A stretch of 64,000 nucleotides of DNA from Pseudomonas mandelii (GCF_006438925.1 NZ_RCZA01000002.1:186001-250000); one strand, 5' to 3'. Shown: positions 1 to 14,401, counted from the first letter of the stretch. Numbers and translations are program-made. Notes: generated by a model not told the origin, from the sequence alone.

Positions 1-198
1 CGGGGCTGACGGGCGCAATGATACACCGCCCGACGGTTTTAAACGTTAAAAAATCGTGGCTGAAACAAGCGCTTGCAAGACAATCCTGAGCACCGCCCTG
101 ATCCATGAAACTGCGACGACTCATCCTGAAAAGAAAACACACCACCGCCGAAAAATGTAACGACTACCCTTCAGATGGACCGTCATGGAGGACGTTTA

Positions 199-717
199 AT
201 GCCATCGAATGCACATTATTTTTTATTGATTACCCTGCTCTGGCCGCCGTCCTGCGCGCTTGCCACGACCGTTCACCGCTGCGAGGCGGCCGACGGGCGC
301 ATTACCTTCACTACGTTGAGCTGTGCGGCCGGAGACAGCCTTTCGCTTCAGGATGTCCGCACCTTCACCCCAGGCAGCGTGACCGCTCTCATGCCGGAAG
401 CCGAGAATCGCGAAACATCAGGTATGAAAATCAAAAGGAGGGATCCGACTGTCATCGGCAAGACCGAGGACAAATGTGGAAACCTCATCAGCGCCAGAGA
501 ACGCCGCGAAGCGATCATCAATCAACGGATTGTTGCCGGCATGAGCCAGCAGGATGTCGAGAGCGCCCTTGGCAAGCCAGACAAGATCAGTATTCACAAT
601 TCGGCCACGAGCTACCGTTACGACACCCAGCGAGGTCGTAGCGCACATGTCGAGTTCGATGAGAGAGGATGCACCAAAGGAAAAGCCAAATCCCAGACGG
701 CAAAAAGCCCGCGTTAA
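199..717 (+). CDS. Small secreted protein, DUF4124-like N-terminus
   Basis: 172 residues. I start at ATG 199, not the upstream in-frame ATG at 175, because GGAGG precedes 199 at proper spacing and residues 1-22 then form a clean signal peptide ending in SCALA. After it, the pattern TVHRCEAADGRITFTTLSC resembles the DUF4124 start of many Pseudomonas envelope proteins. Near residue 115 the stretch GMSQQDVESALGKPDKI resembles the GMs-x-x-eV-x-x-xLGkPd motif of BamE/SmpA-like lipoproteins. Probably periplasmic; no function can be assigned. It ends directly in a terminator hairpin that separates it from the opposing tRNA genes. Confidence 0.7.
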   Translation: MPSNAHYFLLITLLWPPSCALATTVHRCEAADGRITFTTLSCAAGDSLSLQDVRTFTPGSVTALMPEAENRETSGMKIKRRDPTVIGKTEDKCGNLISARERREAIINQRIVAGMSQQDVESALGKPDKISIHNSATSYRYDTQRGRSAHVEFDERGCTKGKAKSQTAKSPR

Positions 718-730
718 ACGCGGGCTTTTT
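702..730. terminator. Bidirectional rho-independent terminator
   Basis: Stem AAAGCCCGCG / CGCGGGCTTT with a short TTAAA-type loop and runs of T (plus strand) or A (T on the minus strand) on both sides. It overlaps the stop region of the 199-717 gene and also lies downstream of the minus-strand tRNA-Arg genes, so it can end transcription from both directions. Confidence 0.85.
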
Positions 731-736
731 GGTGTT

Positions 737-813
737 TGGTGCACTCGACAGGATTCGAACCTGTGACCGCTCGGTTCGTAGCCGAGTACTCTATCCAGCT
801 GAGCTACGAGTGC
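737..813 (-). tRNA. tRNA-Arg (anticodon ACG), copy 2
   Basis: 77 nt read on the minus strand from GCACTCGTAGCTCAGC to an encoded CCA. The anticodon stem CTCGG / CCGAG encloses the loop CTACGAA, giving anticodon ACG (read as inosine-CG). The T arm carries GGTTCGAATCC. Identical in every base to the tRNA at 885-961. Confidence 0.97.
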
Positions 814-884
814 ATTTGTGTTTTTATACCAGATCACAACTGGTTGAAGCCAAGTCATTCACATTACTGCAAACAACTCTTAAA

Positions 885-961
885 TGGTGCACTCGACAGG
901 ATTCGAACCTGTGACCGCTCGGTTCGTAGCCGAGTACTCTATCCAGCTGAGCTACGAGTGC
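885..961 (-). tRNA. tRNA-Arg (anticodon ACG), copy 1
   Basis: 77 nt, minus strand, encoded CCA, anticodon ACG. Sequence identical to the copy at 737-813, 71 bp away. The two form a tandem tRNA cluster downstream of tRNA-Ser, probably one transcript. Confidence 0.97.
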
Positions 962-1068
962 ATTTGTTGCCGCGCATTATAGGCCGTTTAATCTCTATGT
1001 AAAGCACTTTTTCTAGTAATTTCAAACACTTACCGAAGAAGCTAGATTACAACGTACTACGCAAATAA

Positions 1069-1159
1069 TGGCGGAGAACGGGGGATTCGAACCCCCGACA
1101 CCCTTTTGAGGTGTACTCCCTTAGCAGGGGAGCGCCTTCGGCCACTCGGCCAGCTCTCC
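1069..1159 (-). tRNA. tRNA-Ser (anticodon GCT)
   Basis: 91 nt on the minus strand starting GGAGAGCTGGCCGAG and ending with encoded CCA. The anticodon stem CTCCC / GGGAG encloses CTGCTAA, anticodon GCT. The long variable arm expected of a class II serine tRNA is present between the anticodon and T arms. Confidence 0.97.
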
Positions 1160-1221
1160 GCAACACGGGGCGTATATTAACCAGCTTCTTCCCCGTTTGC
1201 AAACATAAAAAACGATAAAAA

Positions 1222-1410
1222 TTAATGGCTTGGTTCTTCGTCCTTCTCTTTCTTTATACGCAGGTAAATTTCCTCACGGTGGACCGCAACCTCTTTCGGG
1301 GCGTTGACACCGATACGCACTTGATTTCCTTTGACGCCGAGCACGGTCACGGTGATTTCGCCATCACCAATAATCAGGCTTTCTGCGCACCGACGAGTCA
1401 GAATCAGCAT
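1222..1410 (-). CDS. rsmA: Carbon storage regulator RsmA/CsrA
   Basis: 62 residues, starting MLILTRR, the invariant start of CsrA/RsmA. The open frame extends six codons further upstream, but AGGAG lies just before this ATG and the family length is 60-65 residues. The core VHREEIY contains the RNA-contacting arginine of the C-terminal beta strand. RsmA is a homodimer that binds GGA loops in mRNA leaders and represses translation of secondary metabolism and biofilm genes. It lies between lysC and tRNA-Ser, the conserved Pseudomonas arrangement. Confidence 0.97.
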   Translation of the reverse strand: MLILTRRCAESLIIGDGEITVTVLGVKGNQVRIGVNAPKEVAVHREEIYLRIKKEKDEEPSH

Positions 1411-1551
1411 ACCTTTCTCCTCACGCATTTCATTTCAGGGACAACAGTCTGCAAAAAAAAGGCACTCGACCTACAACCTGAACGATCGCAGCCCTACATG
1501 CCTGAGTATTGACTAGCGCGAGCAAAAGAACAGCCTCGAGTCGCGCCATTC

Positions 1552-1586
1552 AAAAAAACAAAAGGGCGCGGTCAGACCGCGCCCTT
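1552..1586 (-). terminator. Rho-independent terminator of lysC
   Basis: Perfect 10-bp stem AAGGGCGCGG / CCGCGCCCTT with loop TCAGA (1562-1586), followed on the minus strand by a T-rich run (1552-1561). It starts 12 nt after the lysC stop codon. Confidence 0.9.
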
Positions 1587-1597
1587 CGGTTAACGCA

Positions 1598-2839
1598 TCA
1601 CTCGCCCTGACGGGCCGGTGCGTCCAGTTCGAAAGCCGTGTGCAGCGCGCGCACAGCCAGTTCCAGGTACTTCTCTTCGATCACTACGGAGACTTTGATT
1701 TCCGAAGTCGAGATCATCTGGATGTTGATGCTTTCCTTGGCCAGGGATTCGAACATGCGGCTGGCCACGCCTGCGTGGGAGCGCATGCCGACACCGACGA
1801 TCGACACCTTGGCAATCTTGATATCGCCAACGACTTCACGGGCACCGATCTCGCGAGCGGTGTTTTCCAGCACGGTTTGCGCCGCCTGGAAGTCATTGCG
1901 GTGCACAGTGAAGGTGAAGTCGGTGGTGTTATCGTGCGCAACGTTCTGCACGATCATGTCGACTTCGATGTTCGCGGCGCTGATCGGGCCGAGAATTTTG
2001 AATGCAACGCCCGGGGTGTCTGGCACGCCACGGATGGTCAGCTTGGCTTCATCGCGATTGAAAGCGATGCCGGAAATGATCGGCTGTTCCATGGTTTCCT
2101 CTTCATCAATAGTAATGAGGGTGCCCGGACCCTCCTTGAAGCTGTGCAGTACGCGCAGCGGAACGTTGTACTTGCCGGCGAATTCCACCGCACGGATCTG
2201 CAACACCTTGGAACCGAGGCTGGCCATTTCCAGCATCTCTTCGAAGGTAATCTTGTCCAGGCGCTGAGCCACGGACACCACACGCGGGTCGGTGGTGTAG
2301 ACGCCGTCGACGTCGGTGTAGATCTGGCATTCGTCAGCCTTCAAGGCTGCCGCCAGCGCCACGCCGGTGGTGTCGGAACCGCCACGACCGAGGGTGGTGA
2401 TGTTGCCGTGCTCGTCGACGCCCTGGAAACCGGCGACAACCACCACACGACCGGCCTTCAGATCGCCACGAATCTTCTGGTCATCAATCTGCAAGATACG
2501 CGCTTTATTGTGAGCGCTGTCCGTCAGAATCCGCACCTGATTGCCGGTGTAGGACACCGCTGGCACGCCGCGCTTGATCAGCGCCATGGCCAACAGTGCA
2601 ATCGTCACCTGCTCACCGGTGGAGACGATCACGTCCAGCTCACGAGGAACCGGTTGGCTGTCGCCACTGATTTTCTTGGCCAGATCGATCAGACGGTTGG
2701 TTTCGCCGCTCATTGCAGACAGCACAACCACCAGGTCATCGCCGGCTTCGCGGAACTTCTTAACCTTGTCGGCGACCTGTTCGATTCTCTCGACAGTGCC
2801 GACCGAGGTGCCTCCAAATTTCTGTACGATCAAAGCCAT
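1598..2839 (-). CDS. lysC: Aspartate kinase (aspartokinase)
   Basis: 413 residues from MALIVQKFGGTS, the usual N-terminus; the open frame extends 14 codons upstream without family support. It phosphorylates L-aspartate, the first step to lysine, threonine and methionine. The N-terminal amino acid kinase domain has KFGGTSVG and the glycine-rich LGRGGSDTTGVALAAAL segment; the C-terminal third holds paired ACT domains for feedback control. An internal ATG at 2092 is preceded by GAGG, so a separate ACT-only subunit may be made (see findings). It lies 91 bp downstream of alaS on the same strand. Confidence 0.96.
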   Translation of the reverse strand: MALIVQKFGGTSVGTVERIEQVADKVKKFREAGDDLVVVLSAMSGETNRLIDLAKKISGDSQPVPRELDVIVSTGEQVTIALLAMALIKRGVPAVSYTGNQVRILTDSAHNKARILQIDDQKIRGDLKAGRVVVVAGFQGVDEHGNITTLGRGGSDTTGVALAAALKADECQIYTDVDGVYTTDPRVVSVAQRLDKITFEEMLEMASLGSKVLQIRAVEFAGKYNVPLRVLHSFKEGPGTLITIDEEETMEQPIISGIAFNRDEAKLTIRGVPDTPGVAFKILGPISAANIEVDMIVQNVAHDNTTDFTFTVHRNDFQAAQTVLENTAREIGAREVVGDIKIAKVSIVGVGMRSHAGVASRMFESLAKESINIQMISTSEIKVSVVIEEKYLELAVRALHTAFELDAPARQGE

Positions 2840-2930
2840 TTCAAAGCCGCCTCTGCCCATGAAGGGCGCCCAAATAATCACTCAAACAGAGTTCCGACCC
2901 GCCACTAGACTGCGGGCCGGACACACTGCC

Positions 2931-5555
<2,625 letters not shown>

Positions 5556-5701
5556 TAGGTTCTTCCACGGAGGCTGCGGCCAAAGGCCTGTGCGAAACGT
5601 CAACAGACGAAGCGACGGCAAAGGGCCGCATTATATCGGCCCTGCGCGCGGGGTACAGCGTGTTTATACGATAGAAACGGTCAATTGGACCGCTAACGCT
5701 A

Positions 5702-6706
5702 TCAGTTGCGCGAAAACTCGACGAATGTCGCGACGACCTGCTCGATTTGAGCGCGGCTGACGTCCATGTGCGTGACCATGCGCAGACGTCCGGCAGCGCT
5801 CAACTTGATCCCGCGTTCGGCGGCAAACGCCTTGATGGCCTCGGCTTTGTCGCCCATCTGCACGTAAACCATGTTGGTCTGCACCGGCTCGACCTCGTAA
5901 CCCGCGGCTCGCAAGCCTTCGGCCAGCCACCGCGCATTGGCGTGGTCGTCAGCCAGACGCTGAATATTGTTATCAAGTGCGTACAAACCTGCCGCTGCCA
6001 GAATCCCGGCCTGGCGCATGCCGCCGCCGACCATCTTGCGCAGGCGTCGCGCCTTGCCGACCAACTCGACCGAGCCGCACAGCACCGAACCGATCGGCGC
6101 GCCCAGGCCTTTGGACAGACAGACCGAGACGGAATCGAAATACTGGGTGATCTCGCGAGCATCGACACCCAATTTGACCGCCGCGTTGTACAGCCGCGCG
6201 CCGTCCAGGTGCAGCTGCAACCCATGTTCACGGGTAAAGCTTCGAGCCCGCGCCAGATACTCCAATGGCAAAACCTTGCCTTGCATGGTGTTTTCCAGCG
6301 CCAGCAAACGGGTGCGGGCGAAGTGGAAGTCGTCCGGTTTGATCGCGGCCGCCACGTGGGCCAGGTCCAGCGAGCCATCGGCCTGCACCTCCAGCGGTTG
6401 CGGCTGAATCGAACCGAGCACCGCCGCGCCGCCACCTTCGTACTTATACGTGTGAGCCTGCTGGCCGACGATGTATTCGTCACCGCGTTCGCAGTGGGCC
6501 ATCAAACCCAGCAGATTGCTCATGGTGCCCGTCGGCACAAACAGCGCTGCGGCAAAACCCAACTGATTCGCAAGCTCGGTTTCCAGTCGATTAACCGTCG
6601 GATCTTCGCCGTAAACGTCGTCACCAGTGGCCGCGCTGGCCATCGCGTCGAGCATCCCTGCGGTCGGTTGGGTGACGGTGTCGCTGCGAAGATCAATAAC
6701 GCTCAT
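5702..6706 (-). CDS. ltaE: Low-specificity L-threonine aldolase
   Basis: 334 residues. It splits L-threonine or allo-threonine into glycine and acetaldehyde using PLP. The start [15 protein letters not shown] is the family signature, [14 protein letters not shown] and [11 protein letters not shown] lie in the large PLP domain, and the Schiff-base lysine is in [18 protein letters not shown]. It lies upstream of alaS on the same strand but 146 bp away, so probably has its own promoter, and is divergent from the FMN-riboswitch-controlled ribH gene. Confidence 0.93.
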   Translation of the reverse strand: MSVIDLRSDTVTQPTAGMLDAMASAATGDDVYGEDPTVNRLETELANQLGFAAALFVPTGTMSNLLGLMAHCERGDEYIVGQQAHTYKYEGGGAAVLGSIQPQPLEVQADGSLDLAHVAAAIKPDDFHFARTRLLALENTMQGKVLPLEYLARARSFTREHGLQLHLDGARLYNAAVKLGVDAREITQYFDSVSVCLSKGLGAPIGSVLCGSVELVGKARRLRKMVGGGMRQAGILAAAGLYALDNNIQRLADDHANARWLAEGLRAAGYEVEPVQTNMVYVQMGDKAEAIKAFAAERGIKLSAAGRLRMVTHMDVSRAQIEQVVATFVEFSRN

Positions 6707-6904
6707 GAATCTGGCCTCGGTAAGCAGGGAAAATCCCTTTCAGTCAGGAGTTACTGCGGTCATGCAGACGAATAATCAACCCTTGGGCAGGAAAAGGCTT
6801 CCTGAACCGACGAAAAAGTCGATAGCAATCATCAGATAGCAGCAATGCACAGGTGAGAAATATGTGTTAAAAACGCTTCGCCGCCAAACAATCTGGCGGC
6901 AAAA

Positions 6905-7069
6905 CGTTCTCAGGGCGGGGTGCAACTCCCCACCGGCGGTAATTGCGCGCAATGCGCATAGCCCGCGAGCGCTTGGCGACAGGTACGGCAATGGCTGTGA
7001 TGTCGGCAAGGTCAGCAGACCCGGTGTGATCCCGGGGCCGACGGTCATAGTCCGGATGAAGAGAGAACG
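6905..7069 (+). promoter_or_regulatory. FMN riboswitch (RFN element)
   Basis: The hallmark AGGGCGGGGTG...CCCCACCGGCGGTAA is at 6912-6944 and the closing conserved block CCGGGGCCGACGGTCATAGTCCGGATGAAGAGAGAACG at about 7032-7069 (in separate conserved pieces). P1 pairs CGTTCTC (6905-6911) with GAGAACG (7063-7069). The variable stem around 6945-6975 is long. The class represses riboflavin genes when FMN is bound, in Pseudomonas usually by blocking translation or termination. 117 nt separate it from the ribH start. Confidence 0.95.
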
Positions 7070-7186
7070 GGATTGGCGCCGCCTAGGCTCTATACCAAAG
7101 CGCCGTCCGCAGGCATTTGTGCTTGCGTACCCTTAAATCCCATTCGATTCATATGCCCTGTTTTTTACATAAACAGGAGTCAGAAC

Positions 7187-7696
7187 ATGCAACCCACCGC
7201 AATCGATAGCAAAAGCAAAAACCATCAGGGCGAGCGCGTTGCGTTCATCCAGGCCTGCTGGCACAAGGAAATCGTCGATCAGAGCCGTAAGGGCTTTGTG
7301 GCCGAAATGATTGCTCAGGGTTATCAGGAATCGGAGATCGATTTCTTCGAAGTCGGCGGCGCCTTTGAAATTCCGCTGCACGCCAAGCTGTTGGCCAAGT
7401 CCGGTCGTTATGCAGGCATCGTCGCGGCGGGTCTGGTAGTCGACGGCGGCATCTATCGCCACGAATTCGTCGCCCAGTCGGTGATCAGCGGTTTGATGCA
7501 GGTTCAGCTGGAAACCGAAGTGCCGGTGTTCTCCGTGGTTTTGACCCCGCACCACTTCCATGCTGGCGAAGAACATCAGAAGTTCTTCTTCGAGCACTTT
7601 GTGCATAAAGGCCAGGAAGCAGCGAAAACGTGCGCGGATACGCTGCACAAGATGCGTGCGTTGCGTCGTAGTGAACACCGTGCGGTAGCCGTCTAA
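7187..7696 (+). CDS. ribH: 6,7-dimethyl-8-ribityllumazine synthase, type II
   Basis: 169 residues. I start at ATG 7187 because AGGAG precedes it; the longer frame from 7073 runs back over the riboswitch. It condenses 5-amino-6-ribitylaminouracil with dihydroxybutanone phosphate to give the riboflavin precursor. ACWHKEIVDQSRKGF, FDVPGA-like EVGGAFEIPLHAK, GGIYRHEFVAQSVI and VLTPHHFH match the decameric type II enzymes I recall from Brucella RibH2 rather than the usual icosahedral RibH. It is a single gene behind an FMN riboswitch, outside any rib operon in view, so probably a second inducible copy. Confidence 0.88.
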   Translation: MQPTAIDSKSKNHQGERVAFIQACWHKEIVDQSRKGFVAEMIAQGYQESEIDFFEVGGAFEIPLHAKLLAKSGRYAGIVAAGLVVDGGIYRHEFVAQSVISGLMQVQLETEVPVFSVVLTPHHFHAGEEHQKFFFEHFVHKGQEAAKTCADTLHKMRALRRSEHRAVAV

Positions 7697-7710
7697 ACGC
7701 CGAAAAACCT

Positions 7711-7798
7711 GTGGGAGCGAGCCTGCTCGCGAAGGCGGAATAACATTCAACGATGATGTTGTTTGTTAGTCCGCCTTCGCGAGCAGGCTCGCTCCCAC
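7711..7798. repeat. REPIN, family A (GTGGGAGCGAGC type)
   Basis: Two inverted REP arms, GTGGGAGCGAGCCTGCTCGC and its complement, around a 40-bp spacer. The whole can fold as one long hairpin. It lies between the convergent ends of ribH and astE, where it may also act as a transcription stop. Confidence 0.88.
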
Positions 7799-7827
7799 TT
7801 GGATTTTATGTTCAGCCCGAGATTGGG

Positions 7828-8838
7828 TCAGGCAAGGTTTTCGTCGGTAGTCGGCACAATCAGGATGCCGGCGCGCAGGCCATTCTTGACCTTGGGGTTC
7901 GGGAAGATGATCCGGGCACCCTCCTCCTCAATGATCCACCGGGTCTGGGCGATGTCTTCGGCCAGCAGGTAACCCACTTCCAACTCCGAAAAGTTCTCGA
8001 TGTCCGCTGGCAGGTTCAAGCGGAAGCTATCGCTGTGCTTGATGATTTCTCGTGCCACGCTAAACAGCTGCAAACCGTCCAGCGCCTCTTCGGTCTGGGC
8101 CGGCTCGTTGCCTTCGATAATCTGTTTGAGGCGGGTTTCCAGCAGATCGACGTTGACCCCATCGTTCTGCCCGAATGGTCGCGCCTTGCCCAGTTCAAGG
8201 GTAAAAGACTCGGCACCGAGTTTGTCGTAAGTGTAAGAGCTGAAAACGATGGACGGCTTGTTTTGCAGCAGCACCGCTTCCATGCCGGCAGCGCGCAGGC
8301 GCGCCAGTTCCAGACGTGAATGCTGACGGCCTTCTTTCCAGGGATACAGTGCGAACTGCTCGATTTTCGAGCCACGAATTGCCGTGTGCAGGTCATAGTG
8401 CAGACGCTCGCGGTCCGGCAGGCTGAAGAAACTCGCCGCCAGCCGCTCCAGTTCACACGCGCGCAGGGCTTCGGAGCCGCTGCTTTGTTCGTGACGGCCG
8501 TTGAACAGCCGATTGACGTCCTGCTCGACGAAACGCTCGCCTTTGCGAATCGCTTCCGGGTTGCCGAACAGAAACAGAATACGTGTACGCGGTTTCAAGT
8601 CGCCGCGGGCGATGTCATGCAACAGGCGATCAAGCAACTCGATCGGCGCTGTTTCGTTGCCGTGGATGCCGGCTGATAGCAGCAGGTCCAGGCCATTGTC
8701 GCGAGCTTCAGGTGGCCGGACTTCCAGCGCACCTTCGCTCAACCAGCGCATGCGCACGCCTTCGACAGTCAGTTGAGTCTTCTCCGCCGGTTCGCGGCCG
8801 GCGAGGGTCAGTTCAAGCAGTTTGCCGAGGGCGAGCAT
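7828..8838 (-). CDS. astE: Succinylglutamate desuccinylase
   Basis: 336 residues; also called AruE. Last step of the arginine succinyltransferase pathway: N-succinylglutamate to glutamate plus succinate. A zinc carboxypeptidase-like (M14/AspA) fold is shown by [13 protein letters not shown] (HxxE zinc pair) near residue 58, [24 protein letters not shown], and [16 protein letters not shown] carrying the third ligand histidine. It is the last gene of the operon aruC-F-G-D-B-orf-E, 12 bp after the small hypothetical gene. Confidence 0.95.
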   Translation of the reverse strand: MLALGKLLELTLAGREPAEKTQLTVEGVRMRWLSEGALEVRPPEARDNGLDLLLSAGIHGNETAPIELLDRLLHDIARGDLKPRTRILFLFGNPEAIRKGERFVEQDVNRLFNGRHEQSSGSEALRACELERLAASFFSLPDRERLHYDLHTAIRGSKIEQFALYPWKEGRQHSRLELARLRAAGMEAVLLQNKPSIVFSSYTYDKLGAESFTLELGKARPFGQNDGVNVDLLETRLKQIIEGNEPAQTEEALDGLQLFSVAREIIKHSDSFRLNLPADIENFSELEVGYLLAEDIAQTRWIIEEEGARIIFPNPKVKNGLRAGILIVPTTDENLA

Positions 8839-8850
8839 AGAGCGGTTTCC

Positions 8851-9138
8851 TTAGTGGTCGTGTGCGCAATCCGGGCCGTGCACGTGGTCTTCGTCACCGA
8901 CTTCAGCCGGTTCCATTTCCAGTTGCAGACTTACCAGATTAGTCGCCAATGGGCGCAGCAGCAGGTTTGCGTATTCAGCGTCACCTTCTTCGACGTCCAC
9001 GCCGATCAGCAATTGGCCGCGGCCGTCTTGCTGAATCCACAGCTCTTTGCCTTGCCACATGACCGCGACGCGGGTGCAGGAAGTTTCCAGTTGCGTGCCG
9101 TCGGTGTCTTCAAGGATCAGCTGCAGGGTATCGCTCAT
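8851..9138 (-). CDS. Small conserved protein of the aru operon with His/Cys/Asp tail
   Basis: 95 residues, between astB and astE with 21-bp and 12-bp gaps, so certainly co-transcribed. I recall a protein at this position in other Pseudomonas aru operons, sometimes mislabelled topoisomerase II; nothing here resembles a topoisomerase. The body is beta-rich with no membrane segment or signal peptide. The last residues read EDHVHGPDCAHDH, four histidines, one cysteine and several acidic residues, suggesting metal binding. Its partner AstE is a zinc enzyme, so a metal-handling or assembly role is a guess from context. Confidence 0.75.
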   Translation of the reverse strand: MSDTLQLILEDTDGTQLETSCTRVAVMWQGKELWIQQDGRGQLLIGVDVEEGDAEYANLLLRPLATNLVSLQLEMEPAEVGDEDHVHGPDCAHDH

Positions 9139-9159
9139 GTTTTTTTACGCTCTCGACGT

Positions 9160-10506
9160 TCAATTGATCTGGAATGGATAAACCGCGCCCAGTTTAAGGA
9201 TTTGCGTCAGTTCATCCAGTGCCGTCCGGCACTCAAGCAGCAATTGCGGGTCCGCGAGATCGTTTTCGGTCATGCGGTCGCGGTAGTGCTTGTCGACCCA
9301 TTCGGTCAGCGTGCCGTACAACGGTGCCGTCATGATAACCCCTGGGTTGACGGCCGCCAGTTCGGTTTCGTTGAGCGCGACGCGCAGTCGCAGGCAAGCC
9401 GGGCCGCCGCCGTTCTGCATGCTTTGCTTCAAATCGAACACTTTCACTTCGCGGATCAGGCCGCCGGAGCTGGTCAAACCCTGCAGGTATTGCCAGACGC
9501 GCTCGTTGCCACGGCATTCTTCCGGCACGATCAACAGCATCGAGCCGTCAGGACGCGTCAGCAGCTGGCTATTGAACAGGTAGGAGCGAACGGCGTCTTC
9601 CACGGTGACCGCGGAACGCGGTACGCAGATCGACTGAAATTTCCCACCGACTTTTGCGAGCTTGCTTTGCAATTCAGCGAGCATCTGCTCGGTGTCGAGG
9701 AACGCGTCCTCGTGATAGAACAGCACCTCGCCATTACCCACCGCGATCACATCATTGTGGAACACGCCCTGATCGATCACCGAAGGGTTCTGCTGAGCGT
9801 AGACCACGCCGTCATCGCTCAAGCCGTGCAGGCGGGCAACCGCCTGGGAGGCTTCGAGGGTCTGGCGGGCCGGGTATTTCTGCGGTGCCGGGTAACGGGT
9901 GTCGAACGCGCTGCGACCGAACACGAAAAACTCGACGCCTGCTTCGCCGTATTCACGGCAGAAACGGGTGTGGTTGGCTGCGCCCTCGTCCCCGAACTGC
10001 GCCACGGCCGGCAAGGCGGCGTGGTGAGCGAAGTGTTTCTGGTCAGCGAACATTGCCCCCAGTACGCGACTAGTGGTCGGGTGTTCGATGCTGCGGTGAT
10101 ATTTGCAGTTCAGGTTGGCCGCGGTGAAATGCACACGGCCATCCGCGGTGTCGGCGCTCGGGCTGACGGTGGCGGCGTTGGCCACCCACATGCTCGACGC
10201 TGAGCAACTGGCCACCAGCAACGGCATCGCGTCTTTAGCTGCCTGCTCGATCACCTGAGCGTCGGTGCCGCTGAACCCCAAGCGACGCAGGGCTGCCACG
10301 TCCGGGCGTTCCTGTGGCGCCAGAACACCTTGCTGAAAGCCCATTTCCATCAGCGATTTCATTTTCGCCAGGCCTTGCAGCGCGGCTTCCTTCGGGTTCG
10401 AAGACTGCTGGCTATTGCTCTGGGACGCGACGTTGCCGTAGGACAAACCGCCGTAGTTATGGGTCGGCCCCACTAGACCGTCAAAATTGACTTCATAGGA
10501 TTTCAT
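9160..10506 (-). CDS. astB: N-succinylarginine dihydrolase
   Basis: 448 residues; also AruB. Hydrolyses N2-succinylarginine to succinylornithine, CO2 and two ammonia, second step of the AST pathway. The start [20 protein letters not shown] is the family N-terminus; the open frame continues 34 codons upstream into a REPIN and is rejected. Other family features are the [13 protein letters not shown] region near residue 135, HNDVIAVGN, and a catalytic cysteine near the C-terminus in [20 protein letters not shown] fills the gap between it and astD. Confidence 0.96.
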   Translation of the reverse strand: MKSYEVNFDGLVGPTHNYGGLSYGNVASQSNSQQSSNPKEAALQGLAKMKSLMEMGFQQGVLAPQERPDVAALRRLGFSGTDAQVIEQAAKDAMPLLVASCSASSMWVANAATVSPSADTADGRVHFTAANLNCKYHRSIEHPTTSRVLGAMFADQKHFAHHAALPAVAQFGDEGAANHTRFCREYGEAGVEFFVFGRSAFDTRYPAPQKYPARQTLEASQAVARLHGLSDDGVVYAQQNPSVIDQGVFHNDVIAVGNGEVLFYHEDAFLDTEQMLAELQSKLAKVGGKFQSICVPRSAVTVEDAVRSYLFNSQLLTRPDGSMLLIVPEECRGNERVWQYLQGLTSSGGLIREVKVFDLKQSMQNGGGPACLRLRVALNETELAAVNPGVIMTAPLYGTLTEWVDKHYRDRMTENDLADPQLLLECRTALDELTQILKLGAVYPFQIN

Positions 10507-10572
10507 CAGCGAGGCTCCACGAGAATCTGTTGTTATGGCTTCTGTAACTATTCTTTGAGACCGAGGCGCGGC

Positions 10573-10637
10573 CTTCGCGAGCAGGCTCGCTCCCACAGGG
10601 AAATGCATTCCAATGTGGGAGCGAGCCTGCTCGCGAA
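10573..10637. repeat. REPIN, family A, inside the aru operon
   Basis: Arms CTTCGCGAGCAGGCTCGCTC and GAGCGAGCCTGCTCGCGAA around a short spacer. It lies between astD (stop 10644) and astB (start 10506), so it is transcribed with the operon and may fold in the mRNA. Confidence 0.88.
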
Positions 10638-10643
10638 CGGGCG

Positions 10644-13135
<2,492 letters not shown>

Positions 13136-13230
13136 GCTATCTCCTCAAACGGGCCGCTTGCGCCACCCGTGAAACTCGCTGCTTTTTAGGCATTCTTTCC
13201 AAGCAATCTTTCCAGGCGTAGCAGCAGGCG

Positions 13231-14250
13231 TTAAACCGCCACCAGGCGCACGCTGGCACCTTCACCGACGCCCAAGGCTTCGGCCGCTTCGAGATCCAGG
13301 GTCACGGGTTTGCCCGGCGCGTAATCGAGCTCAAGCAAAACGGCGCGGTAATCCTGCAACTGGGCGTTGGCCACCAGGTACTGACGACCGGCGCCTTTGA
13401 CCGGCTCGCCGATTTTCACCGGGACTACTCGGCTCTGGGCGATCGAACGGATCCCCGAGACACGGGCGTGCAACGTCGGCCCGCCGTCGAAAATGTCGAT
13501 GTAGTGATCGGTCTCGAAGCCTTCGCGCATCAGTATGTCGAAGGTGATCTGCGCCCGCGGGTGCACCTGGCCCATCGCCTCTTGAGCGGAGTCCGGCAGC
13601 AACGGCACATAGATCGGGTAATGCGGCATCAACTCGGCCAGGAACGTCCGGCTCTTCAGACCGCACAGACGTTCGGCAGCGGCGTAGTTGAGGTCGAAGA
13701 AATTACGGCCGATGGCATCCCAGAACGGCGAATCACCGTTTTCATCGCTATAACCGACGATCTCGGTCACAACAGAATCGGCGAAACGCTCCGGATGGCT
13801 GGCCACGAACAACAAGCGGCCGCGGGAGTTGAGCTCCGACCAGGCCGAACCCACCAGTTCCGGCAGCACGTAGAAACTGGTCAGCAAACTGTTGCCGGTC
13901 AGGTCGTGGCACTGGGAGAGCACGTGGATCTTGTTATGAATCTTCAGCTCGCGGGAGGCGTGCACAAAGGTTTCATTACGGAAGCTGTAAAACGGCTCGG
14001 AATAACCGGCCGACGCAACGATGGCCGAGCAGCCCACCAGTTTGCCGGTGGCGGTGTCTTCGAGGACGAAGAAATAGCTCTCTTCACCGTTGAAGCTGAC
14101 TTCGGCGGAGAACGAAGCTTCGCTTGCCGCGATTTTGTCGCTCAGGCGTTCAACGTCATCCGGCAAGGAAGTGACACCAATCGGGCTGTCCGCAGCCAGA
14201 CGCTGTACCTCGCCCAGATCAGCCATTTGCGCGGGGCGCATCACCAGCAT
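13231..14250 (-). CDS. aruF: Arginine/ornithine N-succinyltransferase, subunit alpha
   Basis: 339 residues from MLVMRPAQMADLGEVQ; the frame continues 18 codons upstream without support. Paralogue of the following aruG: both share the GNSLLTSFYVLPELVG / VVTEIVGYSDENGDSPFWDAIGRNFFDL region and the C-terminal FDGGPTLHA segment. AruF and AruG form the heteromeric enzyme that opens the AST pathway; in Pseudomonas it also accepts ornithine (from the literature, not visible here). 95 bp separate the two genes. Confidence 0.95.
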   Translation of the reverse strand: MLVMRPAQMADLGEVQRLAADSPIGVTSLPDDVERLSDKIAASEASFSAEVSFNGEESYFFVLEDTATGKLVGCSAIVASAGYSEPFYSFRNETFVHASRELKIHNKIHVLSQCHDLTGNSLLTSFYVLPELVGSAWSELNSRGRLLFVASHPERFADSVVTEIVGYSDENGDSPFWDAIGRNFFDLNYAAAERLCGLKSRTFLAELMPHYPIYVPLLPDSAQEAMGQVHPRAQITFDILMREGFETDHYIDIFDGGPTLHARVSGIRSIAQSRVVPVKIGEPVKGAGRQYLVANAQLQDYRAVLLELDYAPGKPVTLDLEAAEALGVGEGASVRLVAV

Positions 14251-14313
14251 GGTGTCACTCCTTTCTCGAAAAACTCTTTGAGGGAAATAGTCCAGACAGA
14301 TCACTGAGACACT

Positions 14314-14401
14314 GTGGGAGCGAGCCTGCTCGCGATTGCGTCCTGTCAGTCAACAAAGATGTTGGCTGTCAGGCCCTCTTCGCGAGCAGGCTCGCTCCCA
14401 C
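14314..14401. repeat. REPIN, family A, between aruC and aruF
   Basis: Arms GTGGGAGCGAGCCTGCTCGCG and its complement (from 14380) around a 45-bp spacer. It lies within the aru transcript. Confidence 0.88.

Noticed and set aside
418..858. 146-residue minus-strand frame near the left edge
   Set aside because: Runs through a tRNA-Arg gene and the terminator.
8851..9138. Topoisomerase label
   Set aside because: Only 95 residues with no topoisomerase motif; the label is an old database error by recall.
8773..10203. 476-residue plus-strand frame across the astE/astB region
   Set aside because: Crosses three recognised minus-strand genes and has no family likeness.
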